DNA from: Malania oleifera
Lineage: Eukaryota; Streptophyta; Magnoliopsida; Santalales; Ximeniaceae
Direction: 5' to 3'
Assembly: GCF_029873635.1 (NCBI RefSeq)
Contig: NC_080420.1
Span: 56,641,457 to 56,705,456 of the forward strand
Length of the DNA stretch: 64,000 nucleotides
The position numbers and the translations under genes are program-made. Below are positions 59,101 to 64,000 of the stretch, in pieces (within the stretch, counting starts at the first letter, position 1; each line of letters begins with the position of its first letter). A model generated the notes under the pieces. It worked only from the letters and a program-made list of their open reading frames with translations, did not search any database and was not told the origin of the DNA.

Positions 59101-61139
59101 GTGGGAAATTACGGGAGGGTTGTCCTAGCTATTACAAGGAATCGGATTACAAGTTTTACTTAGCTGTGGAATATCTTGAGAGAGCTGCCGTTACTCCTGA
59201 CACTGATGAAAGGGAGAGCCTTGCTAGAGAAGCCTTCAATGTCTTAAGTAAAGTTCCTGAGTCTGCAGATTTGCGAACTGTTTGCAAACGCTTTGAGGAC
59301 TTGAGGTTAGTTTAATACGTCAGTGATGGTATAAGGCTGCCATATTTTATTTTTCTATCCCATAATTGGATTATTACCTCAGTCTTGAATTGAGAGAGTA
59401 TTGCAGGTTTTATGAAGCTGTTGTTCGCTTACCTCTGCAAAAGGCACAGGCCCTTGACCCTGCAGGTGATGCATTCAATGAACATGTTGATGCAGGGATT
59501 AGGGAACATGCACTTGCTCAGCTTGAACAGTGCTATGAGATAATCACCAGTGCTTTACGTTCTCTGAAAGGTGAAGCCTCATCAAGGGAGTTTGGGTCTT
59601 CCATTAAACCTGCAGCACAATCTGGACTTGATCAGGCCTCTCGGAAGAAGTACATATGTCAGATTGTTCAGCTTGGTGTCCAATCCCCTGACACTGTATT
59701 TCATGAGTATCTGTACCGTACTATGATTGATTTGGGCCTTGAAAATGAGCTCCTGGAGTACGGAGGTCCTGATTTGGTGCCTTTCCTGCAGAGGCCTGGC
59801 CGAGAATCTATGCATGAGGTTCAGTTTGATTTTGTCCACCCTTCCCCCTTTAAAGCATGCAAATTTGTCATGATGCATCTTAGATTTTCTTGATGCCTTG
59901 TGAATTTATTGCAGCTAATGTTTTGACTTCAACATTCCTTGTGTGTTTCTCATCTATCTCTTAGGTTCGGGCAGTTTCTACGGTTACATCTGCAACTTCT
60001 CTAGTGGGTCAATCGGGTGCAGCTATTCCCTCAAATCAAGTTAAATATTTTGACCTTTTGGCACGGTATTATGTCTTGAAACGGCAGCATGTACTCGCAG
60101 CTCATGTGTTGCTAAGGCTGGCAGAAAGGCGTTCGGCTGATGCAGGGGATAACCCTACACTTGAGCAAAGGTTGGAAATTCCTTAAGTTTTTGACGACCA
60201 TTTTTGTTTGTCTGACAAAGAAATGGGCTTGGTTTATTGCTAGAAACATGCTTTGTGTTAGATAAGGTCAGCATTTTGCCAGAGCACAAACATTTTTCAT
60301 TTTCACCTGCCAGAAATGAGGAAATATTATTTTTGCCCTTGGTATGATCTCCTGAATAATTATTTATGGGACTGTCAATGCCCATGAATTGGCAAGACAT
60401 TTCCCCTTGCTTAGTGTGCCTCTCAATCATTCAAAGGTCAGTTGATAAACTTTGAATGATGCAGTGATTATGTTGTTTTATTAAAGGAACCCATACACTG
60501 ATCGGTTCAGGGAGTGATTATTATCAAATAAAACCTGATTCATGTGGTATCTTCAATTAATTATATACTAATTTTTTATACATGCAGCCACAAAGTAAGG
60601 TTTAATTCCCCAGATGGATTATTTTACCTAACCCAAAGCATAACCACTTCTTCTGGAGATAGACCAACCTAATCCAAGGTTGGATTGGGTCTATTCTTGA
60701 TTGTGTGAAGACCCAAATTTCACCTCTGCCCCTATATTTGTTATTGCTTGATAATTATTTTCATGTCATCAATTACAGGCGTCAATACCTAAGCAATGCA
60801 GTTTTACAGTCGAAGAATGCCAGTGACAGTGATGGGTTAGTAGGTTCTACCCGGGGTGCTTTTGACAATGGCTTGCTAGACTTGCTTGAAGGGAAGCTTG
60901 CCGTTCTTCAATTTCAGATAAAGATCAAAGATGAGTTAGAGGCTATGGCTTCAAAATTAGAAGCTGGCCCTAGTACATCTGATGCTCTCCGGAATGACTC
61001 ACCTTTCTCTGATAGTAACCTGATGTCTGATAACAATTTTGCGAAAACTGCAAAGGAAAAGGCAAAAGAACTAGCCTTAGATATGAAGAGTATAAGTCAG
61101 CTATACAATGAATATGCAGTTACCTTTGAGCTTTGGGAG
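16997..61139 (+). CDS. NUP155: NUP155 nucleoporin, 10 exons, 3' end beyond window
   Basis: Plant homologue of Nup155/Nup170, a scaffold protein of the nuclear pore inner ring that links the pore membrane to the central channel. Joined exons: 16997-17155, 18683-18852, 36188-36314, 55400-55662, 56874-58539, 58651-58863, 59058-59305, 59407-59818, 59965-60170, 60779-61139 (3,825 nt, 1,275 codons). All nine complete introns are GT-AG and the frame stays open across every junction. From family knowledge, residues ~70-510 form the N-terminal beta-propeller ([50 protein letters not shown]) and the rest is helical solenoid ([35 protein letters not shown]). The family is about 1,450-1,500 residues long, so ~200 C-terminal residues lie past the window. 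No disabling change was seen. Very large introns 2 and 3 are the oddity. Confidence 0.95.
17156..18682 (+). other. NUP155: NUP155 intron 1 (1,527 bp)
   Basis: GTACTT … TTGCAG. T-rich, with short poly-T runs near 18463 and an AT repeat near 17462-17487. No transposon ends or coding seen. Confidence 0.85.
18683..18852 (+). CDS. NUP155: NUP155 exon 2 (residues 54-110)
   Basis: Encodes [20 protein letters not shown] onward to [10 protein letters not shown]. It ends with two bases of the tryptophan codon before donor GTGAGA, so the junction is phase 2. Confidence 0.95.
20088..20570 (-). mobile_element. LINE 3' end, antisense
   Basis: On the minus strand this encodes [17 protein letters not shown] and [18 protein letters not shown] residues and then an untranslated tail ending near TTGCTTATCAAAAAAC. 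It aligns with the plus-strand fragment at 20640-21100, including the shared TTTGCTTCATTGAGTTGTTTT. It is the last ~480 bp of an L1-type element. Confidence 0.65.
20575..21100 (+). mobile_element. LINE 3' end, sense
   Basis: Encodes [20 protein letters not shown] and [10 protein letters not shown], matching the C-terminal tail of plant L1 ORF2 (family knowledge: GFGxxKxxxxLW…). The 3' untranslated region follows, ending near CTAATACAATGTTG. It forms an inverted pair with 20088-20570. Confidence 0.7.
21275..21752. mobile_element. Small nonautonomous DNA element (MITE-like)
   Basis: Left end GGGCCTGGTTAGTTAAGG; right end, reverse-complemented, AGGCCCATTCAGTTAAGG. That is 13 of 18 identical. 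Length about 480 bp, AT-rich, no coding. No clean target duplication was found, so the superfamily is unassigned; the terminal sequence resembles hAT-type elements. Confidence 0.5.
22118..22257. repeat. Left end of interrupted repeat A (homologous to 28010-28190)
   Basis: GATTCGATTCATGCA … ACTAAATTGATTCG … ACGATTCTAAACCTAT matches 28020-28190 (copy B). The LINE at 22258-25396 then intervenes, and the right part of the repeat resumes at 25397. Confidence 0.6.
22258..25396 (+). pseudogene. L1-type LINE, 5'-truncated, inactive ORF2
   Basis: Starts inside the linker after the endonuclease domain: [18 protein letters not shown] from about 22269. Reverse transcriptase spans about 22940-23850, with [12 protein letters not shown], [15 protein letters not shown] at about 23310 and the catalytic FADD at 23641-23652 within [22 protein letters not shown] follows at about 23850, then the C-terminal region with [17 protein letters not shown] near 24735. 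At least five in-frame stops (mostly at W or Q positions) and several frameshifts disable it. A 56-bp tandem duplication occurs at 22387-22496. The 3' untranslated region ends in a short A-run at 25390-25396. Confidence 0.9.
25397..25790. repeat. Right part of repeat A (homologous to 28523-28888)
   Basis: ATATGCATG … GTTGATAAACACCAAAAGTT … TGACTCATTCCCTTACTTTT … CAACTATGCCCA matches 28523-28888 for almost 400 bp. It directly follows the LINE A-tail, so the LINE was inserted into this repeat. Confidence 0.8.
25791..26100 (-). pseudogene. LINE reverse transcriptase fragment, antisense
   Basis: The minus strand gives [19 protein letters not shown] near 25920-25870, the conserved RT stretch after the FRPIS block. 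[13 protein letters not shown] residues lie near 26020. Short, with frameshifts; the 5' and 3' limits are uncertain. Confidence 0.7.
26336..26900 (-). mobile_element. LINE 3' end, antisense
   Basis: The minus strand gives [19 protein letters not shown] near 26750-26700, matching the C-terminal ORF2 tail. A 3' untranslated region reaches a reversed A-run at about 26336-26343. No 5' end recognised. Confidence 0.65.
26936..27240 (+). repeat. Two-copy tandem repeat, about 150 bp
   Basis: Copy 1 (about 26940-27080) and copy 2 (about 27094-27235) share CTGGTTTGTTTGGGATTAG / CTAGTTTGTTTAGGAATTA, then ATCTTTT-GCTTGACTAT, and GGG-AGCGACATTG-GCTTTTA. About 75-80% alike by eye. Confidence 0.7.
27246..27950. 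mobile_element. Possible nonautonomous DNA element
   Basis: GGCTTGTTTGTGTGTACTTAATAGCCTCTAAA at the left is partly mirrored by CAGAGGCTAGTTACCAAA at about 27926-27943. This TTAATAGCCTC-like end resembles small plant DNA elements. Inside is GC-richer sequence with no recognisable protein. No target duplication was verified. Confidence 0.35.
28003..28888. mobile_element. Repeat B, nonautonomous element related to repeat A
   Basis: Left end CATAGTTAGAATC and right end GATTTGACAACTATG are imperfect inverted repeats. The flanks CCTGGTTC and CCCAGTTC match at 6 of 8, consistent with an old 8-bp duplication of hAT type. The interior is AT-rich with no coding. Homologous to the interrupted copy at 22118-22257 plus 25397-25790. 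Confidence 0.5.
29100..30968 (+). pseudogene. L1-type LINE, C-terminal part of ORF2, split by a hAT element
   Basis: Left part (29100-29389) and right part (30291-30968) join if the hAT element is removed. Right part: [17 protein letters not shown] near 30380-30420 (conserved KVKTFVWL…LNRVNTNDLL region), then [18 protein letters not shown] near 30680-30720 and [10 protein letters not shown]. The 3' untranslated region ends in an A-run at 30963-30968. Stops occur throughout. It is the same LINE family as 22258-25396. Confidence 0.8.
29390..30282. mobile_element. Nonautonomous hAT element, 893 bp
   Basis: Ends are inverted: TAGGGTTGCAAATGAACCAAGC at the left and (reversed) TAGGGTTGCAAATAAGCCGAGC at the right. 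The flanks GACAGAAG (29382-29389) and GATAGAAG (30283-30290) match at 7 of 8, the 8-bp duplication of hAT elements. Sub-terminal regions carry many GAGCCGAG/CTCGGCTC words, a common arrangement for transposase binding. No transposase is encoded. Confidence 0.85.
30969..31440. other. Unassigned intron DNA, possibly LINE-derived
   Basis: Lies between the A-tail of one LINE and the antisense RT of another. No conserved domain or terminal repeat found. It may be the 3' half of the antisense LINE to its right. Confidence 0.4.
31441..32260 (-). pseudogene. LINE reverse transcriptase fragment, antisense
   Basis: The minus strand shows, in order, KDFRPISL-like (about 32090), SAFV-like (about 32000), a [17 protein letters not shown] stretch (about 31840-31800), and [20 protein letters not shown] (about 31720-31660). 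These are consecutive conserved blocks of L1 reverse transcriptase, with several frameshifts. Both ends are undefined. Confidence 0.75.
32574..35600. mobile_element. hAT-type element with 8-bp target duplication, hosting a LINE
   Basis: Left end CAAGGTTTTAAATAGCGG and right end, reversed, CATGGTTTTAAACAGGG form imperfect inverted repeats. AGGGAAAG flanks both sides exactly (32566-32573 and 35601-35608). Near the left end are repeated TTGCAACTC and GCAGCC-like words and TAGCCATTACGTAACCGCTA, typical of this hAT group. A 2.0-kb LINE sits inside; without it the element is about 1.0 kb with no coding. Confidence 0.85.
33352..35382 (+). pseudogene. L1-type LINE, 5'-truncated, inside the hAT element
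   Basis: Begins in the reverse transcriptase: [24 protein letters not shown] follows position 33360. Then come [32 protein letters not shown] and a frameshift just before the catalytic FADDT (about 33725-33740). [13 protein letters not shown] and a C-terminal zinc-ribbon-like region follow, with [20 protein letters not shown] at about 34926-34985. It ends in an A-run at 35376-35382. AGTAAGTTGAATAAAG (33336-33351) and AGTAAGCTGAGTAGAG (35383-35398) match at 13 of 16, a decayed target duplication. Confidence 0.88.
35602..35885 (+). repeat. Two-copy tandem repeat, about 150 bp
   Basis: GGGAAAGAAATCTGAGAGATTG…GAATGTTTTTAGTCTATG…AAGCTTTAATTGTGT (35602-35750) is followed by a second copy at 35753-35885. 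The first copy abuts the target duplication of the hAT element. Confidence 0.8.
36188..36314 (+). CDS. NUP155: NUP155 exon 3 (residues 110-152)
   Basis: Encodes [20 protein letters not shown] through LLVLATSCE. Its first base completes the exon 2 tryptophan. Donor is GTAGTG, phase 0. At 127 bp it is not a multiple of three, so skipping it would shift the frame. The conserved family has PVE where this copy has SCE, a minor change. Confidence 0.95.
36336..36365 (+). repeat. (CT)n microsatellite
   Basis: A CT run with one TTT interruption, starting 21 bp after the exon 3 donor site. No coding. Confidence 0.95.
36759..37062 (+). repeat. Direct repeat, two ~105-bp copies
   Basis: 36759-36860 and 36953-37062 share ATGGATATGCATT-AAGTTGAA…TTTTTATATATGGT and AATCACT…GAGTAATTTTA. 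The second copy leads directly into the MITE-like element. Confidence 0.75.
37054..37545. mobile_element. MITE-like element with inner inverted subrepeats
   Basis: Left end GGCCCTGTTCACTTGTGG; right end reversed CTGTAGTTGTGGAAAACAG. Inside are repeated TTTTCCACTAG and GGAAAACTGAAAA words in both orientations, which can fold on themselves. The form resembles hAT-type miniature elements, but no 8-bp duplication was confirmed. Confidence 0.5.
39123..39190 (+). repeat. Possible RTE-type LINE tail
   Basis: GCCCAAGATCGTGTAAATTACCTCAC…TAAGGCTGTTGTTGTTGTT. A GTTGTTGTT tail after such a sequence is common at the end of plant RTE LINEs and related SINEs, from memory. It is very short, so weakly supported. 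Confidence 0.35.
42140..45197 (-). pseudogene. hAT transposase, plant BED/DUF659 type, degenerate
   Basis: Minus-strand order: [18 protein letters not shown] starting at 45197 (BED zinc-finger region); a serine/glycine-rich linker with [15 protein letters not shown] near 44850; the DUF659/catalytic region [19 protein letters not shown] near 44350 with [19 protein letters not shown] near 44140; and the C-terminal dimerisation domain [14 protein letters not shown]…SSACERNW near 43060-42985. An acidic glycine-rich tail follows. Defects: the zinc-finger CKYC motif reads CKYY, and a TAG interrupts after NYDP near 45044. Introns are likely at about 43180-43560. It is flanked by the element's ends, so it is this element's own transposase. 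Confidence 0.9.
45237..45795. other. AT-rich spacer of the hAT element
   Basis: Very AT-rich, no coding, lies upstream of the transposase start. Probably the element's promoter-proximal or sub-terminal DNA. Confidence 0.5.
45796..45836 (+). repeat. (AGTAAGT)n simple repeat
   Basis: About five tandem copies of the 7-base unit AGTAAGT within the AT-rich half of the hAT element. No coding. Confidence 0.9.
45950..46560 (-). other. GC-richer upstream segment of the hAT element
   Basis: CT/GA-rich region with GCTGCTGCTGCT (45975-45986) and CTCTCGTCTCTC words. Placed about 0.8-1.3 kb upstream of the transposase start codon, it may contain the promoter and 5' leader on the minus strand. No protein recognised. 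Confidence 0.35.
47086..49648 (-). pseudogene. LINE, 5' half, minus arm of palindrome
   Basis: A near-copy of 39601-41568 plus 46761-47065 in reverse orientation. Minus strand: [24 protein letters not shown] near 49375, [12 protein letters not shown] near 49210, [18 protein letters not shown] near 49050, [20 protein letters not shown] near 48440, and the endonuclease start near 47660. Stops and frameshifts differ from the other arm, so both copies decayed separately after the duplication. The inner end has a further local duplication (47100-47185 and 47208-47285). Confidence 0.88.
49655..49812 (+). pseudogene. LINE reverse transcriptase fragment
   Basis: Encodes [19 protein letters not shown], with a frameshift, then [17 protein letters not shown]. 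The FADD catalytic motif is present. It abuts the outer edge of the palindrome's minus arm. No 3' end or A-tail is seen. Confidence 0.75.
49813..50084. repeat. Terminal fragment of a related hAT element
   Basis: Ends CGAAATTTAAAACCTTG at 50084, close to the terminal repeat of the full-length hAT element (…AATTTAAGTCCTTG). Sub-terminal words GTCGAAATTTC and TCGAAATCGAAATTT match its left sub-terminal region reversed. The other end is not present here. Confidence 0.6.
50085..50345. other. No recognised feature
   Basis: About 260 bp between the hAT fragment and the antisense LINE. The minus-strand LINE 3' end may begin here, but I see no A-tail. Confidence 0.35.
50346..51600 (-). pseudogene. 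L1-type LINE RT and C-terminal part, antisense
   Basis: The minus strand gives [12 protein letters not shown] near 51580-51545 (family: KLDMEKAYDHVNW), then [14 protein letters not shown] near 51430-51390, [15 protein letters not shown] near 51365 (a degraded FADD region), and [13 protein letters not shown] near 50640. The element is cut by the LINE at 51617-54254; its upstream RT part ([14 protein letters not shown]) is found beyond it at about 54325-54271. Confidence 0.8.
51601..51616. repeat. Target-site duplication, left copy
   Basis: TACCTCATCATTTCTT. It matches TACCTCATCACTTCTT at 54255-54270 at 15 of 16 positions and bounds the inserted LINE. Confidence 0.85.
51617..54254 (-). mobile_element. 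LINE with ORF1 and 3' end but no ORF2, nested in another LINE
   Basis: Bounded by a 16-bp target duplication and a reversed A-rich tail at 51617-51630. ORF1 reads from 54168 downward: [16 protein letters not shown] near 54100, an acidic serine-rich region, then [17 protein letters not shown] ([19 protein letters not shown]) near 52850, matching the DUF4283 domain of plant LINE ORF1. [15 protein letters not shown] lies near 52680. [14 protein letters not shown] lies near 52595, and the zinc knuckle [14 protein letters not shown] near 52350-52310 (CX2CX4HX4C). Frameshifts lie near 53450 and 52640. ORF2 is missing entirely. Confidence 0.88.
54255..54270. repeat. Target-site duplication, right copy
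   Basis: TACCTCATCACTTCTT, partner of 51601-51616 with one mismatch. Confidence 0.85.
54271..54330 (-). pseudogene. Upstream piece of the host LINE reverse transcriptase
   Basis: The minus strand gives [20 protein letters not shown], like the conserved GRQILDAVLIANE region that precedes KLDMEKAYDH. That next block is found at 51580-51545 on the other side of the inserted LINE. Confidence 0.6.
55400..55662 (+). CDS. NUP155: NUP155 exon 4 (residues 153-240)
   Basis: Encodes [20 protein letters not shown] through TAGLGSVIS and two bases of an arginine codon. Acceptor TTGTCAG, donor GTACAT, phase 2. [20 protein letters not shown] is a propeller-blade stretch conserved in plant NUP155. Confidence 0.95.
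55663..56873 (+). other. NUP155: NUP155 intron 4 (1,211 bp), with a LINE 3' scrap
   Basis: GTACAT … TTACCAG. Contains CCATGTTTTCAAACATGG, an 18-base palindrome near 55799-55816. At about 56640-56790, GAGGATTTCTTATGATCCCTTTTGTACA resembles LINE 3' untranslated tails in this window. The remainder is unassigned. Confidence 0.85.
56874..58539 (+). CDS. NUP155: NUP155 exon 5 (residues 240-795), the largest exon
   Basis: Covers most of the beta-propeller and the start of the helical solenoid. Recognisable stretches are [34 protein letters not shown], [78 protein letters not shown] and [20 protein letters not shown] serine-rich segment near residues 445-470 is probably a disordered loop. No stop or frameshift in 1,666 bp. 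Confidence 0.96.
58540..58650 (+). other. NUP155: NUP155 intron 5 (111 bp), frame-preserving and stop-free
   Basis: GTTTGT … GCTGCAG. Its length is 37 codons and no in-frame stop occurs, so unspliced RNA would stay open and add a hydrophobic stretch ([19 protein letters not shown]). Family alignment places the exon junction [16 protein letters not shown] exactly here, so splicing is the normal state. Confidence 0.85.
58651..58863 (+). CDS. NUP155: NUP155 exon 6 (residues 796-866)
   Basis: Encodes [20 protein letters not shown] through [16 protein letters not shown] and SSLME. Helical solenoid repeats. Donor GTAGTG, phase 0. Confidence 0.96.
59058..59305 (+). CDS. NUP155: NUP155 exon 7 (residues 867-949)
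   Basis: Encodes [20 protein letters not shown] through TVCKRFEDL, with two bases of an arginine codon left at the donor GTTAGT. The ATG-initiated frame at 59088 is internal to this exon and not a start. Confidence 0.95.
59407..59818 (+). CDS. NUP155: NUP155 exon 8 (residues 949-1086)
   Basis: Encodes [60 protein letters not shown] and [20 protein letters not shown]. Ends at donor GTTCAG, phase 0. Confidence 0.95.
59965..60170 (+). CDS. NUP155: NUP155 exon 9 (residues 1087-1155)
   Basis: Encodes [20 protein letters not shown] through [20 protein letters not shown] and NPTLEQ with two bases of arginine. Donor GTTGGA, acceptor TCTTAG. Confidence 0.95.
60171..60778 (+). other. NUP155: NUP155 intron 9 (608 bp)
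   Basis: GTTGGA … TTACAG. No transposon or coding seen. Introns 6 (58864-59057), 7 (59306-59406) and 8 (59819-59964) are likewise plain. Confidence 0.85.
60779..61139 (+). CDS. NUP155: NUP155 exon 10 (residues 1155-1275), last in window
   Basis: Encodes [39 protein letters not shown] and [17 protein letters not shown]. Family members continue with ICLEMLYFAN, which I could not find before 64000. Donor GTACCT, phase 0, immediately followed by a CT repeat. Confidence 0.94.
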
Positions 61140-61143
61140 GTAC

Positions 61144-61178
61144 CTCTCTCTCTCTCTCTCTCTCGCTCTCTCTCTCTC
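61144..61178 (+). repeat. (CT)n microsatellite at the exon 10 donor
   Basis: CT run starting four bases after the splice junction, with one CG interruption. Confidence 0.95.
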
Positions 61179-61254
61179 TTGTTTTGTGTTCATATTGGAG
61201 GTGCTCGTGCATGCATATACACGTGGCAAGTACATTAGTGCATCAGTTTACCAT

Positions 61255-61925
61255 TTTTTTTTTGGATAGAAAAAAAGCTTTATTAAACCAAGCAAGAAAC
61301 TGATATAATAGCAGAGAATCAGAAATCCTCACACATGAACACAAGAAAAAAAAAACTAGGTCAACATAAAAAAAAACAGAAAAATGACATCAACAAAATA
61401 AAGTTGCTGAATCTCAGATGACATCCTGAAAACAAAAAAGGGTGTCACCGGGCCATAAGGCTCCCTGCTTCATGAGGGTAAGGGGAGGGTTGTCACAGCC
61501 AGAACTACAAGCCCAAAATGAAGCAAAGTAACGCACCCTCTCCCAAAGAAGCCCCAATGATAATCTCTTCTCAGAAAAAATTCTAGCATTTCTCTCCGGC
61601 CAAAATCCTTAAAGCACAGTACATATAGCACACCTCCAACTTCTTAACTTCCTCACCCTTTCCAAAACCAGTGAAGAAAAAGCAAGTACTCCACCGACTT
61701 AGGACAAACCCACCCCTTCACCAAGAATTCCAGATAGTGAATTCGACAAGCCCCAAGCAAAAGAACAGTGAACAAATCTATGAGACACATCTTCAGAGCT
61801 TTTTCCACATATAAACAATGTTTGGAGACAATGCTTTAGAAGGTGGCATTAACTCTATGAAGTGCCACCAGCCAAATAAACGCCTTTGTTCTAGTATGAT
61901 CTTTAGCCTTTACCATTAAGTTTGA
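61255..61925 (-). mobile_element. LINE C-terminal and 3' end, antisense
   Basis: Starts with a reversed A-run and TTTATTAAAC-like tail at 61255-61290. The minus strand has SPNIVYMWKKL near 61830-61795, resembling the end region of L1 ORF2, and SRWSTCFFFTGFGKGEEVKK near 61710-61650. Stops throughout. No 5' boundary found. Confidence 0.6.
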
Positions 61926-62133
61926 TATATGTTAACTACACTGGTCATGATATTTTGTTGAGGTTGCACCCTAAGGAAGGGAATTTTGAAACCTGGGAGC
62001 TGCCCCTGGGAGGAGGGGGTGTTTCTGAGGAACAGAATCATGGGGAAGCATGAAAGACTTAAAATAAATAAATTATAAACAATTTTGTGTCATTTCCTCC
62101 CCCGCGCTCTCTCTTAATAAGTCACTTAAATGC

Positions 62134-62400
62134 ATGTTTGTTAGTTTATGGGGAGATAGTGTAATAATAATGGAAGTAGTTGTTGTAAGGCTTGGGGAAA
62201 TAAGGTTTATTCTTCAGACAGCAGTGCAGGCGAGTGTTAATGTTCAAAATGGGGATAAGGATGAAAAGGTTGGCGAGGGAAAGGAGAAAAAGCAATGGGC
62301 TGATATCTCAGATGATGAAAGTGATATCGCCAATGAATTTAGCTGTGATGGCAGATTGTTATTCGATGAGTTTTCAGGAACAATAAGTGTCTTCTGATGA
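62134..62400 (+). pseudogene. Possible LINE-type ORF1 fragment, uncertain
   Basis: Encodes 87 residues with DEKVGEGKEKKQWADISDDESDIANEFSCDG-like acidic/lysine-rich sequence. Composition and place resemble the acidic region of LINE ORF1, but no domain is diagnostic. It could be chance. Ends at 62397-62400. Confidence 0.25.
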
Positions 62401-64000
62401 TGTGGGTATTTACCATATGTGTCACCATCTCTGATGGAAGTTTTACCGGGAGTTTCTGTTTTTGAATGAGATGGACTGGGCAAAGGGTAGCTATGTATGG
62501 ATGGGATTTTACTTATTTGTGTGGGGGAGATTAATAGGAAGGATTTAAAAGCCCAATAACTATTGTTTAAGGTGGGTTATGGCTGTCTAATCCTGGAGGA
62601 AACGAAGTTTGTCCGGATGGTGGCACAAGAATGGTGAAGAAAGACCAGTGGGAATTAGCAAACTTGCAGTGTTATTAATTACGATGATGGGCTTCAAGAG
62701 TGTTTTTCTTTTTTCTTTTTTTCTTTTTGATAGAAGAGAGGTTTTCTTAGTTAGTTCCGATTCATTATTTTTTCTTTTTTTCCCCATTTTTTTCCTTTAT
62801 TTGTTTTGGCTGTTTTTACCCCCTCTCATTTGACAGGAAATTACTTTAATAACTTACTAAACCACATGCTAACAAAGTAACACCTTAGGGAAAATTGATA
62901 AAGTGCTATCATCCTAAAATTCTAAGAATCTTGAATAGGAAACACCATTTTTTCAAGTAAAGGAGAATGTATCAAGGAAGAAGAAAGTGACTACAAATTT
63001 ACAGCCTTAGAGACAATTCTTCTTTATCTTTTGAGTTGTTCTAATGGATCGATCGCTCAAGATCTTTGGTCTCTACCCAGACCTGATGACAAAAATGGGA
63101 TCCCTTCCTATGGACTCGTTGAGAATGAAAATCTGATCTATAATTATGATTGTAGCTACTGCCTCAGTCTTTCATTTTCTACTTCATTTGCCTTCTCATT
63201 TGCAAAATAATAGTTCGTGCTTTGTATAAAAATTCCATGAAAAGATTAATTGTACAGTTCAAAATGATGAAAAATAACCAACCTTCGGCAGATTTGACAA
63301 AATTATTTATAAAGTTTATGAATCTATGAGATTAGATAACAAAATAACAGGTCTGATCAAAATCTGGTTCCTTTGCATCACTTTTGATGAAAAATCAATC
63401 TAAAAAAAAATTAGTTCATTTTCATCAATTTATATGAAAACTTATCCAAAAATAATAGTTAGTTTTCTTTAATCATACTTTGATTTGATTTCCACACATT
63501 CGCATCTATTCTTTTCATTTTGAGTGATGCATAGTTTTGACACTTTTTTTTTTTTCAAAGAAGCCCAAACCCATGCATGTCTATGGCTTTTTTTTTCACG
63601 CAGACTTTCATCTTAAGGACTTGTTAGCCTAATGAAGCGAAGAAAAGGTGTTAAAGAGAATATTTGTATAACATGAAAAGTAATATAAATATCTATTTTG
63701 TTTAGAATGGTAAATTGCTGTGTGTGTATATAAGGTTGTAAATGTACTGGTTTTCTTATTTACTTGGATTTACAACATATGGGACCTGATTGCATGAAAA
63801 AATGGAAAGATTAAGAAGAGAAGTAGAGAGAAAAATAGAGGAACAAGAACGTAGAGATGAGGGGGATGCCACATGTTTGAAATAGCCAACTTCTTTGTAC
63901 AATAATTAATATAGTTCATAAGAACTGAAAACATAAAATATGAACAAAGATGCACATTTACTTAGAAAAAAAGAAAATCCCACGTGAATATAGCCTAACT

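Larger units (their letters stand above)
61140..64000 (+). other. NUP155: NUP155 intron 10, start only (at least 2.86 kb)
   Basis: GTACCT donor, no acceptor in the window. Holds a CT microsatellite, an antisense LINE remnant and a T-rich tract at 62690-62830. From 62840 to 64000 I recognise no feature; it is AT-rich. Confidence 0.8.

Noticed and set aside
61140..64000. Next NUP155 exon within the window
   Set aside because: I looked for the conserved ICLEMLYFAN start after an AG acceptor and did not find it.

Overview
This is nuclear DNA from a flowering plant. The window holds one host gene buried in old transposable elements. The organism is most likely a dicot with a large, repeat-rich genome; that is inferred from the protein and the repeat types, and I cannot name the species. 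The gene is NUP155, the inner-ring nucleoporin, on the + strand. Its start codon is at 16997. Ten exons can be placed by reading frame, splice sites and recalled similarity to plant NUP155. They encode 1,275 residues of an expected 1,450-1,500. The gene runs off the right edge during intron 10, so the last ~200 codons are missing. || Layout. 1-13980: nested LTR retrotransposons. They include two degenerate antisense Ty3/gypsy polyproteins, an LTR interrupted by a foldback-like insertion, a solo LTR with a 5-bp target duplication, a third LTR with a 103-bp tandem repeat, and a copia-like LTR end. 13981-16600: LTR-derived and AT-rich intergenic DNA. 16600-16996: NUP155 upstream region and leader. 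16997-17155: exon 1. 17156-18682: intron 1. 18683-18852: exon 2. 18853-36187: intron 2 (17.3 kb), holding at least six LINE fragments and several hAT-like elements. 36188-36314: exon 3. 36315-55399: intron 3 (19.1 kb), holding a LINE palindrome with ~2.3-kb arms, a 5,184-bp hAT element with exact ends, and a LINE nested in a LINE. 55400-61139: exons 4-10. 61140-64000: start of intron 10 with another LINE remnant. || The only host function is nuclear-pore structure. All other coding potential belongs to LINEs (endonuclease, reverse transcriptase, ORF1), Ty3/gypsy polyproteins and one hAT transposase. Every one carries stops, frameshifts or truncations and looks dead. Insertion order can be read in several places from target-site duplications: LINE within hAT (33.3-35.4 kb), hAT within LINE (29.4-30.3 and 41.6-46.8 kb), LINE within LINE (51.6-54.3 kb), and a solo LTR within a gypsy element (9.1-10.9 kb). 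I found no rRNA, tRNA or CRISPR. The most unusual feature is the long palindrome inside a NUP155 intron, which would be transcribed as a hairpin whenever NUP155 is expressed.
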